A DNA stretch of 64,000 nt from Kribbella solani. GTDB lineage: Bacteria > Actinomycetota > Actinomycetes > Propionibacteriales > Kribbellaceae. Positions 48,405-57,900 of this stretch are shown piece after piece. How positions within the stretch are numbered: position 1 is the stretch's first letter; every line of letters begins with the position of its first letter. The notes beneath the pieces are model-generated. The model searched no databases. It was given only the letters and a program-made list of their open reading frames with translations, and was not told the origin of the DNA. The stretch is from assembly GCF_014205295.1 (NCBI RefSeq), contig NZ_JACHNF010000001.1, positions 2,108,001 through 2,172,000 on the forward strand. The letters are read 5' to 3'. The position numbers and the translations under genes were made by a program.

Positions 48405-48831
48405 CGCGCACCCCCCGGTACGGGTCGAGGGATGACGTGAAGCGCTTGGTGATGGTGGTGTCGCCGCCGAGTCCAAGCAGGCCGAGATCCTTGTAGTTGA
48501 TCGTGCAAGTGACCTCGACGGACAGCGGCTGCCCGGCCACGAAGCCGGTGGTGATCGACCCCGCCGCGGTCGCCTTGCAGGACTTGACCCCCTGGCCCAT
48601 CGCGTCGCTGACGGCCTGGTCCACCCGGCTCTGGGCCTCGGGCAACGATCTCGCCTGGCTGGCGCCGCGGGCACCGTCGCGGGCCGCGCTCTCCAGCAGC
48701 GACGAGGTCTGGAAGTACCGCCCGCAGGCAAGCAGGAACATGAACAGCAGGAGCAGCACCGGCGCCAGGATCACCATCTCCAGCGCCATCGTGCCGCGCT
48801 CGCGGCTCCCCAGCGTCATCTGTTCGCTCAC
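48391..48831 (-). CDS. TadE-family pseudopilin 2
   Basis: A 146-residue protein with the TadE N-terminal helix (RERGTMALEMVILAPVLLLLFM), where Glu of the pseudopilin helix is present, and a soluble tail with two Cys (VKSCKATAAG, VEVTCTINY). It is a minor pilus component. GTG at 48831 overlaps the TadE1 stop. Confidence 0.87.
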   Translation of the reverse strand: MSEQMTLGSRERGTMALEMVILAPVLLLLFMFLLACGRYFQTSSLLESAARDGARGASQARSLPEAQSRVDQAVSDAMGQGVKSCKATAAGSITTGFVAGQPLSVEVTCTINYKDLGLLGLGGDTTITKRFTSSLDPYRGVRGDGS

Positions 48832-49277
48832 TTGTCGGCTTCGAACTGTTCTATCCGGCCGGTCGCGGTCCGGCTCACCTTCAGCGTCAGTCCTGGTACG
48901 AGCGACACGGTCTCACCGGTGACGGTGAACGAAACCATGCCTTCCGGGCTGTTGTACGACGGGAACGGCACCTCCGTGTGCTGCAACGTGGTCCCGCCCA
49001 GCTGCGCCGCGTACGACTGGATGTCGGACCGCACCTTCTCCCCAACCCCGGTCGTGTACACGGGTGGCTGCACCAGCCGCAGCCGGGAAACGCCTTCCTG
49101 GGCGGCGTTGAGCGCGACGGACCGCCCGTACAGCCAGAGCGCGGTCTGGATGGACAGGAAGATCAGCGTCAGGATGGCCGGCGCGAGAATCGCCAGCTCC
49201 AAGGTGCTGACCCCACGCTCCGACCGCCGTCGCCCCCGCCACCAGCGGGTCGGGCGGGTCCGTCGTCCCAGCCGCAT
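48828..49277 (-). CDS. TadE-family pseudopilin 1
   Basis: A 149-residue protein. A 20-residue Arg-rich N-terminus precedes the helix RGVSTLELAILAPAILTLIFLS, the TadE signature, and a small extracellular domain without Cys follows. ATG at 49277 is chosen at the Arg-rich start; an in-frame upstream extension is GC-rich shadow. Confidence 0.86.
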   Translation of the reverse strand: MRLGRRTRPTRWWRGRRRSERGVSTLELAILAPAILTLIFLSIQTALWLYGRSVALNAAQEGVSRLRLVQPPVYTTGVGEKVRSDIQSYAAQLGGTTLQHTEVPFPSYNSPEGMVSFTVTGETVSLVPGLTLKVSRTATGRIEQFEADK

Positions 49278-49288
49278 CGGTCGAGCCG

Positions 49289-49507
49289 TCAGCCCTGGTC
49301 GATGTCGGCGGTGTGCTTGCTGATGACCTTCTTCACCACCACGCCGATCGCGAGCGCGGCGACCACCAGGATGCCGGAGATGATCGCCCACTCCAGGGCG
49401 GACGCGCCCAGCTCGGTGTGCCCCTGCCGGGCCCGGGCCCGCTGGGCCTTCGCCCGCGCGACCGCGTAGCCGGTCATCGCGCGCCAGAACATCAACTCCG
49501 AGGTCAT
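49289..49507 (-). CDS. Flp-type pilin
   Basis: A 72-residue protein with a basic N-terminus and one hydrophobic helix (GASALEWAIISGILVVAALA), including the Glu at the fifth position of the helix region. It fits the Flp/class IVb pilin family in length and layout, although the cleavage site Gly-Ala-Ser-Ala is not certain. It would be the major subunit of the Tad pilus. ATG at 49507 follows GGAAGG by seven bases; an ATG at 49513 abuts that site. Confidence 0.82.
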   Translation of the reverse strand: MTSELMFWRAMTGYAVARAKAQRARARQGHTELGASALEWAIISGILVVAALAIGVVVKKVISKHTADIDQG

Positions 49508-49607
49508 CCGCATGCCTTCCAGATCGTGAGGCCGAAGCAGGCCCCAGTATGCCGTGTTGGACGGGCGACTCGGCCCGAAAGATCCCTTCTCCAGATCACT
49601 GTTCGGC

Positions 49608-50528
49608 CTAACTTCCGAGGATGGCCACGCCGGCCGGGAAGGCCAGGAACAGGAAGAACGCCGCGATCATCACCAGCTGCGCGACGAGCATGGACTGAGA
49701 GCGCTCTCCGGCCTTGCCTTCGACGTCGGCGAGCTCCTTCCGCCGCAGCGACGCGGCCCGGGCCAGCAGCGAGGCCCGGATCTTCGCGCCCTCGTCGCCG
49801 GCCAGCGCCAGCGCGGAGGCGAGGTCGCGGAGCTCGTCCACGCCGAGGTCCTCGCCGAGCCGGGCCATCGCGTCCCAGGGCGTGATGCCGATCAGCCGCG
49901 CGTTCGCGAGCGCCTGCCGGATCCGCGCCATCGCCCAGTGATCGCCGATGGTCGACGCGGTCATCAGCGCCTCCGGCAGGCCGCGGCCGCCGGCCAAGTT
50001 CATCGCGACCAGGTCCAGGAAGCTGCCGACCACGTGCCGGAAATCCCGCCGCCGCTTCTCCGCCTGCTGGCGCAGCGTCAGGTCGGGCAGGAAGAACGCG
50101 AGCGCCATGAAGGCGACCGTCACGATCGCGGGCGCCGCGCCCGGTGCGCTGAACCCGATCGCGGCGAACAGGAACAGCACGATCGGGATGAAGATCAGCG
50201 CGCCGAGCGCGAAGAACACCTTGGTCGCGAGCATCGCGGCGAACGGCTGGTTCATCACCGCGAGGTCGCGGCGCAGCTTCCCGAACGCCCAGCCGCGCGC
50301 GTTCGCCTCGGCCTCGAGCCGCCGGCCGAGCGTCTCCCGGGCCCGGTCGACGCCGCCCAGTACGCGCTCGCCGGCCGCGCTGGTGGTGGCGCCACTGGTG
50401 TACCCGCCGCGGCCGGCGTCGATCCGCGCGATCGTGGACAGTACGTTGGCCCGCGGTTTGATGAACATCCGCACCAGCACGTACACGCCGAGTCCGGCCA
50501 GGCCGCCGGTGATGAAGGCCCAGGTCAT
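49608..50528 (-). CDS. tadC: Tad secretion membrane protein TadC (T2SS F family)
   Basis: A 306-residue polytopic protein of the GspF/T2SSF family: one helix at the start (WAFITGGLAGLGVYVLVRM), two in the middle, and the F-domain region with GSFLDLVAMNLAGGRGLPEALM, then a final helix (MIAAFFLFLAFPAGVAILG). It anchors the assembly ATPase at the membrane. ATG at 50528 overlaps the tadB stop. Confidence 0.92.
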   Translation of the reverse strand: MTWAFITGGLAGLGVYVLVRMFIKPRANVLSTIARIDAGRGGYTSGATTSAAGERVLGGVDRARETLGRRLEAEANARGWAFGKLRRDLAVMNQPFAAMLATKVFFALGALIFIPIVLFLFAAIGFSAPGAAPAIVTVAFMALAFFLPDLTLRQQAEKRRRDFRHVVGSFLDLVAMNLAGGRGLPEALMTASTIGDHWAMARIRQALANARLIGITPWDAMARLGEDLGVDELRDLASALALAGDEGAKIRASLLARAASLRRKELADVEGKAGERSQSMLVAQLVMIAAFFLFLAFPAGVAILGS

Positions 50529-51430
50529 CCGCTCACCACCTCCATCCGCTGCTCGCCACTCCCGTTCATCCGCTGGTCCTTCGCCGTACCGATCAGGAAC
50601 CGCTCCGGTACCTCGATCTTCGCCAGCCGGCGCAGCCACAGCAGGCCGAGGGCGTACAGGCCGATGACGATGCCGAGTACGACCTGCCCGATGAAGCTCG
50701 TGTACGGGGCCATGTACGTCGGGTTGAACAGCACCAGTCCGGCGGCCATGATCAGCGTGATCGCGACCACCACCTGGACGCTGCGCCGGGTGGATCGACG
50801 CTCCGCCGCGACCTTCCGGCGTACGTCCAGCTCCTCGCGGGCCGAGTCGGCCAGCGCGCTGAGCACCTCGCGCAGACCGGGTCCCCGGAGCCGGGCGTTC
50901 AGTACCAGGGCCGCGACGATCAGGTCCGCGGACGGGTCGTCGAGGTCGTCGGCGAACCGCATCAGGGCCGAGGGCAACGGTTCGCGGATGCGCAGCCGGT
51001 CGACCAGCAGGTTGAGGCTCGGCTTGATCGCGGGGGCGGCGTTCACCGCCGTGGCCGGGATCGCCTGCTCCAGGCCGACCGCGCCGGCGATCGTGTCGCG
51101 GAGCGCCTCGGTCCAGGTGGCGAGCGCGTCGAGGCGGTCGATCGCGCGCCGTTCCTCACCGGTACCGCCGAAGAAGCGGTCGGCCATCGCGGCCAGCAGA
51201 CCAAGGGCAACCGCGAGTACGAGCCAACGCGTCACCACCAGTACGAGCAGCCCGACCGCGACGCCGGCGCCGAGGCGGATCAGGTTCCGGCGGTGTTCGG
51301 TGCTCCGGTTGCGGAACAGCGACGGGGTGTCGTCCTTCGGTTCCGTACCGCGGAGCGCGACGATCAGCAGCATCACCGCGCCACCAGCTACTGCCCCGCA
51401 AAGCAAGGCCGCCAACGTACTTGGGCTCAT
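50525..51430 (-). CDS. tadB: Tad secretion membrane protein TadB (T2SS F family)
   Basis: A 301-residue partner of TadC with two N-terminal helices, the soluble F domain (ALATWTEALRDTIAGAVGLEQAI, LRGPGLREVLSALADSA) and C-terminal helices. Four bases separate it from tadA. TadB and TadC form the inner-membrane platform. Confidence 0.92.
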   Translation of the reverse strand: MSPSTLAALLCGAVAGGAVMLLIVALRGTEPKDDTPSLFRNRSTEHRRNLIRLGAGVAVGLLVLVVTRWLVLAVALGLLAAMADRFFGGTGEERRAIDRLDALATWTEALRDTIAGAVGLEQAIPATAVNAAPAIKPSLNLLVDRLRIREPLPSALMRFADDLDDPSADLIVAALVLNARLRGPGLREVLSALADSAREELDVRRKVAAERRSTRRSVQVVVAITLIMAAGLVLFNPTYMAPYTSFIGQVVLGIVIGLYALGLLWLRRLAKIEVPERFLIGTAKDQRMNGSGEQRMEVVSG

Positions 51431-51434
51431 CGCA

Positions 51435-52745
51435 TCACGCCCAAGTTCCGTGAACCAGCGGCTGGTAGCCGAAGTGTTCGAGCTCGTCCATGCAGGCGAT
51501 CGGCGCGTGCGCCGCGGCCCGGCCGTCCGGTCCGGCCGCGAACACCTCGCCGGACAGCACCCGGCCGTCCCAGCCGGTGACCTCGCGGATGCTCTCCACG
51601 TACCGGCTCAGCCCACCGCCGCGCTGGTAGTCGTTGTGCTTGCGGATGAACACGACGAAGTCGAGCGCACCGGCGATCAGCATCTGGGTGGCGTCCATCG
51701 GCAGCCGTTCCATCGCCTGGATCGCGTACGTGCTGATCCGGTTGAACACCTCCATCGAGCTGTTCGAGTGGATCGTCGACAGCGAGCCGTCGTTGCCCTG
51801 GCTCATCGCGTTCAGCATCGTCACGATCTCGTCACCGAGCACCTCGCCGACGATCACCCGGGACGGGTTCATCCGCAGCGATCGGCGGACCAGGTCGGCC
51901 ATCGTGACCTCACCGACGCCTTCGGAGTTCGGCAGCCGTTCCTCGAACGCGACCACGTTCGGGTGCAGGTCCTTGAACTCCCCCAGGCCGAGCTCCAGCG
52001 AACGCTCGACCGTGATCAGGCGCTCGTGCGGCTGGATCTCGTTCGCCAGCGCCCGCAGCAGCGTGGTCTTCCCGGAGTTCGTGGCGCCGGCGATCATGAT
52101 GTTCTTCCGGGCCGCGACCGCCGCCCGGAGGAACGAACCGACGTCGTCGGAAATGGTGCCGTTGGTGACCAGGTCCTTGAGGAACACGCGGCCGAGCCGG
52201 GCCCGCCGGATCGAGATCGCCGGCCGCGACGTCACGCCCATCACGGCCGACAACCGGGAACCGTCCGGCAGCCGGAGGTCCAGCTGCGGGTTGGCCGAGT
52301 CGAACGGGCGGCTGGTCAGACCCGCGTGCGCGGCCAGCACCTGGATCAGCTCGACCAGTTCCTCGTCGCTTTCGGCGACCGGGCCGGGCGTCTCCTCGCG
52401 GCCGTCGCCGTACTGCACGAAGACCTGGTCGCAGCCGTTGATGTCGATGTTCTCGACCTCGGGGTCGTCGATCAGCGGCTGCAGCCGGCCGACCCCGAAC
52501 AGCGCGGAGTGGATCGCGCCCGCGATCTGCGCGTCGTCGTCCGGCGTCGGCGGCGTCCGGCCCTCGGCCAGCTCGTACCGGGCGTGGTCCTCGAGTACCT
52601 GCACGATCAGCGACCGGGCGTACTCCCGCTCGTCCTCCGCGCTCATCGGCGGTACGCCGTTGACCTGGTCCCGGCGGCGCTGCTCGTTCAGCCGTTCCGC
52701 CACCTGCACCCGCAGCTTGCGGACCAGCTCCTGGTCAGCGCTCAT
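51435..52745 (-). CDS. tadA: Tad pilus assembly ATPase TadA/CpaF
   Basis: A 436-residue type II/IV secretion ATPase. An N-terminal domain with ENIDINGCDQVFVQYGDG precedes the P-loop IMIAGATNSGKTTLLRALANEI, the Asp box TVERSLELGL, Walker B-like RVIVGEVLGDEIVTMLNAMSQG and the His box GSLSTIHSNSS. It powers pilus assembly and perhaps retraction. The start overlaps the tadZ stop by ATGA. Confidence 0.95.
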   Translation of the reverse strand: MSADQELVRKLRVQVAERLNEQRRRDQVNGVPPMSAEDEREYARSLIVQVLEDHARYELAEGRTPPTPDDDAQIAGAIHSALFGVGRLQPLIDDPEVENIDINGCDQVFVQYGDGREETPGPVAESDEELVELIQVLAAHAGLTSRPFDSANPQLDLRLPDGSRLSAVMGVTSRPAISIRRARLGRVFLKDLVTNGTISDDVGSFLRAAVAARKNIMIAGATNSGKTTLLRALANEIQPHERLITVERSLELGLGEFKDLHPNVVAFEERLPNSEGVGEVTMADLVRRSLRMNPSRVIVGEVLGDEIVTMLNAMSQGNDGSLSTIHSNSSMEVFNRISTYAIQAMERLPMDATQMLIAGALDFVVFIRKHNDYQRGGGLSRYVESIREVTGWDGRVLSGEVFAAGPDGRAAAHAPIACMDELEHFGYQPLVHGTWA

Positions 52746-53542
52746 CTGTGCTCACCCGGCGGAAAGGCGGCGTTCGCCATGTCGTAGTCCTGCGGCGCCG
52801 GGGCGGCGACCAGGGACGCCAGCTCGGCGGTGATTTCGGTAGCAGTCCGAATCAGGGGTGTCTTGTCCAGCCGGCCGTAGCCGCGCCCGTCGAAGAACGC
52901 CGCGCCGGCCGGGTCGTACGCCAGGTGCCAGCGGTGCCGGACGGGCACGGACATCGCGTCCAGAACGGACCACACCTGCTTGACCGCGTCGCGCTGCTTC
53001 GGATCGGCGACCACGACCACACCGAGCTGCGCGTCGACGTGATGGACCAGGCTGGACAGCCGCTCGCGCAAGTGGGCCACCGACGAGCCGGTCGCCGTAC
53101 ACACCATGACCACGAGGCGAGCGGACTGGATCACCGGAAGCTGCGGCGACGACGCGCCGATCCGGCCACAGTCGGCCAGCACGTCACCGTGCTGCATCTG
53201 GTTGAACGTGATGCCGAGCGGATGCCACAGGCCACCCATGCCACCGACCTGCTCCGGCGAGCGAACGCCGAGCAGTACGTCGAGACCGCCGTCGAGCTGC
53301 TGGCTGTGCGCGAGGATCACCTCGTCGCCCAGACCCTTCCGGCTCGCGGCGGCCAGGCTGACCAGGCCGCGGTCGGAGTTGAGTGCCGCGCCGCCCGGCC
53401 CGGTCATCCGGATCGCGACGTCGCTGCCGGCCGGGTCGCACTCGGCCAGCAGCACCTGCCGCGGCCAGAGCGCGCCGAAGACCAGTCCGGCCGTGGTCAC
53501 TCCGGGCGAGCCCTTCGCGCTCGCCAGTGCCACCAGTGCCAT
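52742..53542 (-). CDS. tadZ: TadZ/CpaE-like P-loop ATPase
   Basis: A 266-residue MinD/ParA-like protein with a deviant Walker A (ALASAKGSPGVTTAGLVFG). No receiver domain is present, in contrast to CpaE of Caulobacter. TadZ proteins localise the pilus machine to the pole. Its start overlaps the cpaB stop by TGATG. Confidence 0.86.
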   Translation of the reverse strand: MALVALASAKGSPGVTTAGLVFGALWPRQVLLAECDPAGSDVAIRMTGPGGAALNSDRGLVSLAAASRKGLGDEVILAHSQQLDGGLDVLLGVRSPEQVGGMGGLWHPLGITFNQMQHGDVLADCGRIGASSPQLPVIQSARLVVMVCTATGSSVAHLRERLSSLVHHVDAQLGVVVVADPKQRDAVKQVWSVLDAMSVPVRHRWHLAYDPAGAAFFDGRGYGRLDKTPLIRTATEITAELASLVAAPAPQDYDMANAAFPPGEHR

Positions 53543-54276
53543 CAGTTCGACCCGCTTTGCGGTACGTCGGGCGGCGTACCCGGCGGGAGCTTCGCGAGGA
53601 TCAGCGACTTCGCGGCGGCGGCCGCGCTGACCACGGTGATCTTGTTGTCCGGAACCAGAATCGTCACGTTCAGGGAGCTGTTCGCGGACGTCTTCGCGTC
53701 AGTGATCGCGCCGGACACCGACGTCACCGTCGCGGCCATCACCAGCGGCGTGGCCGCGGTCTCCGAGTTCGCGGTCGGTACCCGGACCACCCGGACGATG
53801 TCGCCGACGAGCAGCCCGTCGGACGGCGCCCGGCCGGCCTCCAGGGTGACACCGACCAGCGCGCCACCCGGCGGGATCGGCTGCGTCGCGTCCTTGGTGA
53901 AGTTGTTCTTGGTGATGAACTGGTCCTTGTACAGCCAGGTCGTCGTGTACCGGCCGATGTACTTGCTCGCCTCCGACCACGGGACCAGTCCACCGGTCGC
54001 GCCGGCCAGGTCACCGCGAGACAGGTCCTTGGCCTCGAGCTTGTGGCCGGGCGGCAGCGCGTCGGCCGAGATGGCGACGAAGTCGGACCGGTTGCCACTG
54101 TTCAGCGCGATCAGCGCGGAACCGGCCGCGCCGAGCAGGATCAGGATCACCGCGAGCGCGGCGAGGGCGGGACGGCGCTCTCGGCTGCTCGGCAGGCGGG
54201 TCGAACCACCACCCGCCGATCGGCCCGCTGCGCGGGCGCCTTGGGCAGGGGTACGCGTGGAGGACGAGAGACTCAC
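53542..54276 (-). CDS. cpaB: CpaB/RcpC-like SAF-domain protein
   Basis: A 244-residue membrane-anchored protein: one helix at about 45-68 (ALAALAVILILLGAAGSALI), then a SAF domain (LPPGHKLEAKDLSRGDLAG, LPPGGALVGVTLEAGRAPSDGL). In Tad systems it lies in the outer envelope and may bind peptidoglycan. GTG at 54276 has TACGGT six bases upstream, so the operon may start here with a leaderless transcript. Confidence 0.86.
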   Translation of the reverse strand: MSLSSSTRTPAQGARAAGRSAGGGSTRLPSSRERRPALAALAVILILLGAAGSALIALNSGNRSDFVAISADALPPGHKLEAKDLSRGDLAGATGGLVPWSEASKYIGRYTTTWLYKDQFITKNNFTKDATQPIPPGGALVGVTLEAGRAPSDGLLVGDIVRVVRVPTANSETAATPLVMAATVTSVSGAITDAKTSANSSLNVTILVPDNKITVVSAAAAAKSLILAKLPPGTPPDVPQSGSN

Positions 54277-54328
54277 GCGCCTACCGTAATGGCAGTGAGG
54301 TACCAACCATGCACGTACGTGGGTGCTG

Positions 54329-54790
54329 TTACCGGGCCGCGACGCGACTGCGCTCTGTCGTAGTCAGCAGCTCGTCGAAAGCACCTGGTCCGCCGTACAA
54401 CTGGTCTAGATAGCTGTACAGGGCGTGCAGCGCCTTGCCGAGCTCCTGCTGCCATCCGTCCCGCTCCTCCAGCCAGGTCGTCAGGGCCCGCCCGTCGGCC
54501 AGCGTGACGGCGGCGTTCACCGGCTGGACCAATCGCTCCCCCAGCGGGTCCGGTACGGGGTTCGGGCCGCGGACCGCACGGATCGCGGCCGTCAGTGCCT
54601 GCTGCTCCGGGCCGGTGCGGACGTAGTCGAATCCGGCCCCGCCGTGCAGCTCGTCCAGATAGTCACACAGGGCCAGAAAAAGCTCGACGCCGTCGTACTC
54701 CGGGCCGTCGTCCGCGACATGACGGAACCGTGCGACCCAGCCGCGCGCCTCACTGACGGACCACTTCGACGTACCCAGCTGGTCGACCAT
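54329..54790 (-). CDS. hypothetical protein, helical, between the pilus and giant-gene regions
   Basis: A 153-residue soluble protein without recognised motifs. Helical segments WVARFRHVADDGPEYDGVEL and KALHALYSYLDQLYGG recur as two similar halves (FLALCDYLDELHGGAGFDYV and LHALYSYLDQLYGGPGAFDEL), suggesting internal duplication. ATG at 54790 has TAAGAT six bases upstream and no Shine-Dalgarno, so it is probably leaderless. It is transcribed toward cpaB and divergently from the giant gene; its function is unknown. Confidence 0.72.
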   Translation of the reverse strand: MVDQLGTSKWSVSEARGWVARFRHVADDGPEYDGVELFLALCDYLDELHGGAGFDYVRTGPEQQALTAAIRAVRGPNPVPDPLGERLVQPVNAAVTLADGRALTTWLEERDGWQQELGKALHALYSYLDQLYGGPGAFDELLTTTERSRVAAR

Positions 54791-54890
54791 GCCGCGATCT
54801 TAGGTAACAGATCGTCGTGAATCGTTAACATTTCGGGTGGAAGGAGTAGCTGGCGAGTAACCAAAAATTTGCTAAGTTCCGGAACTAGAC

Positions 54891-54921
54891 GGTCCGGGTG
54901 ACACTGGTGAGCACCCGGACC
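54891..54921 (+). promoter_or_regulatory. perfect hairpin in the leader of the first giant gene
   Basis: GGTCCGGGTG pairs with CACCCGGACC over 10 bp around an 11-base loop, ending 11 bases before the GGAGGGG ribosome site. No T tract follows, so it is not a simple terminator. Confidence 0.6.
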
Positions 54922-54946
54922 ACCTCAATGGGGAGGGGTGTGTCTG

Positions 54947-57900
54947 GTGACCACGCCCACGATTTCCGCCGCGGATGCGCTGCTGCGCGCCCGCTGGGCG
55001 GCGGGAACCGCGCTCGCGATCGTGCATCCGTCCGCCGTGCGGCTACGCAACGGCCAGGTCTGGCTGACGAGTCGCGACGACACGTTGTCCGCGCACACGA
55101 TGCGCGGGCTCGAGGAGCTGCTCAGCCGCCGGGCGGCCGACCGGGTCTCGGACGAGCGCCTGCTCGCGGAGGCGGTCGGCGTACTCGGCTCCGAGGTGGC
55201 CCGGGCGCGCGGTGACCTGCCCGCCCGTGGCGCGACCGAGGCGCTGGACCGGTTCCTGCGGGCGCCGGGGCAGGATCAGAACCGGCGGACGGAAGCGGAG
55301 GCGATGCTCCGCGTCGCGCTCAGCGCGGCCGCCGCCGACGACCGGCAAGCGGCCGAACGGCTGCGCCGGCTGCCCGGGTCACAGGCTCCGGTGTCCTTCA
55401 CCCGGATCGTGTCGGCCTCGGCCGAGATCGAGCGCGACGCGCAACTGCTCGGCGCCGCTCTCGCGCAGAATCCGGCCCAGAATCCGTCGCACCACCCGGG
55501 CCAGGCTTCCGGGCCGAACACGGGACGGTCCGGTCCCCGTCCGCAGGTCGGCAGCAACCACCGCCGCGCCGAGGGCCGGCGGGTCTTCACGCCGCGGGTC
55601 CGTGGCACCAGCCTGAACGCCGGCGCCAACCAGCGCCCGGCCACCGATCCCGTACTGGCCGCGACCACCGCGCTGCACACGCTCGGCGGGATGAGCCAGG
55701 TGGACCTGGCGTCCGCCTCGGTGACCGAGCCGCCGATCATCGATCTGCGAACTCAGCAGGCGATCCTGCAGACCACGGTCAGCGACGTGCCGCAGCACGT
55801 ACACATCGAGGTCGGTTCGACCACTCTCGGCGCGACCGCGGAGGGCATCGTCCGGGCCGGCACGGCGCGGCAGCCGCACGTGCTTCGGCTCCCGCCCGGC
55901 CTCGGTGACGCCGAGGTCCGGTACGCACTGACGCATCAGCTGGCACTGCTGACCCAGGAGATCTCGGCCGCGCAGGCCGAGCGGCCGCGCGGGGTCTTCG
56001 GCCGGCTGCGGTCGGTCTTCGGCCACGATCGCCGGGACCGCCGGCTGCACGCCGACTACGCCGCCTTCCAGGTGACGGTCCGGGACTGGCACCAGACCCG
56101 GAACGAGACACTGGCGCACGGCCGCCCGAGCGGTCCGCGCAACCTCGCGGACCTGGAACGCGACCTGAACGGCCTGGCGCGGACGATCAAGCGCCGCGGC
56201 GGTGCCGCGCCGACGCTCCCCTGGGAGCCGGAGGCGATGATCGGCGCGGACGTGGCCGCCTTCGGCGTCGCCGCCGCGCGCGCCGACCAGAAGCCGCCGC
56301 GGAACTCCATCGCGCACCTGCGGGCGGAGGTGGTCAGTCAGGTCGAGTCGCTCGAGGCCGCGGTCGCGGAGCTGAAGCAGCAGTCGGAGACCAAGGCGAC
56401 CACCTCCGAGGTCGCGACGGCGGAGGCCGACAAGAACGACGCCGACGCCACCGCGGAGGACCAGCAGCTCGATCGCGGCGCGCCCGAACGTGCCCGCGCC
56501 CTCCGTGGCACCGCCACCACCCAGCGGAACAAGGCCCGTCGCCACACCGAGATCAGCGGGGCGTACGCCGCGGCGGCCGGCGAAGCACAGCGTGCGCTGG
56601 ACGCGTACCGCGACCTCCTGAGCGGTATCGACGCGGGCGACCCGCAGCTCCGCCTCAGCGCCCTGGCCGGTGCGGCGCACCGGCAGGTCGGCGTGTACGA
56701 ACGCAGCCGCGAGGCCGCGCTTCCGGTCAAGGACATGCTGCTGACGGGCGCGCCCGAAGGCCGGCCGCTCGACCTACCGGTCGACGACATCAACCGCGCG
56801 CTGGCCGCCAACGGCATCCAGCGCCGGATGCCGACCCGCGGCCCGCTGCCGCTGATGGCCGCGGAGTACCGGCGGCTGCTGTCGGAAGACGGCATGGTGT
56901 TCAGCGTTCCGGGCGACGGTGACGGCGACATCGACCAGATGCCGCAGGTACGCCTCCGGATGCGGCCGCGCAACATCCGCGAGATCACCAACCGCGACTT
57001 CGACATGGCCGAGCAGATGTCCGGCACGCTCGGCGAGGGCGGTACGTCGGTCGGCACCACGAACACGCACTCCAGCGCGATCAACGTCGGCGTGAACCTG
57101 CAGCCGCTGCTCGCGCTGGCCGCGCCGGGTACACCGATCCACGCCGCCGCGCAGGTGCTTTCGCCGAAGGTCACGCTCAGCCAGGGCCGTACGCTGTCCG
57201 AGTCCGGCGGCGCGACGGGGCACTACCAGTCCGGCTGGGTCAGCGACAACCGCGGTGAGTCGGTGCTGTGCGAGTGGGACGGCGTCCTGGAGGTGGAGGT
57301 CCGCAGCTCGCCGTTCGCGGAATGGTCGCCGGTCGAGAGCATCGACGCCGGGACGCAGCAGACCTGGGTGTCCAGCGCGTACACCGTCAAGGCACCGGCC
57401 GAGACGGTCACGCTGGCCGAGGCCGGCTTCGGTCAGCACGTCACCGGCGAGTTCCCGCGGCACACCGTCGACAGCATCGACGGACTCCAGGGTGTCGCCG
57501 AGCGCCTGACCAAACGGGCCCAGGCACAGTACGGCGACCTGGACGAGGTCGCGTACAGCCACATCGCCGGCCTGATCGTGAACGACAGCCCGCGGCTGCT
57601 CCGTGAGCTGAGCCAGCCAGGCGGAATCACCCGGAGCTTCAACGGCCAGGACGGCACCGAGTACGAGCTGAGCTGGGAGCTCGAACCGGTCTGGAGCGAT
57701 GTCCAGCTCAAGGGCGAGTCCAGTACCGAGATGTGGATGGAAGAGGTACTGGTCGACTTCGCCGGCAACAGCGCCGGTCAGACGTACGGCGCCTCCCTCA
57801 CCGGCACCGGCTCACTCGGATTCCCTGGCGTCCTCGACAAGAAGCACCCGCTGGCGGCAGCGACCGCGCTGAACAACGTCTTCGGTTCCGGCGTGAACCT

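Noticed and set aside
49554..52787. 1077-codon plus-strand open frame over tadA, tadB and tadC
   Set aside because: Arg/His/Gln/Asp-rich shadow of the minus-strand tad genes with no start signal.
55790..55980. Metallopeptidase (DUF4157-like) domain in the giant protein
   Set aside because: The position resembles such a domain but the zinc motif HExxH is absent (THQLALLTQ), so I mention it only as a faint resemblance.
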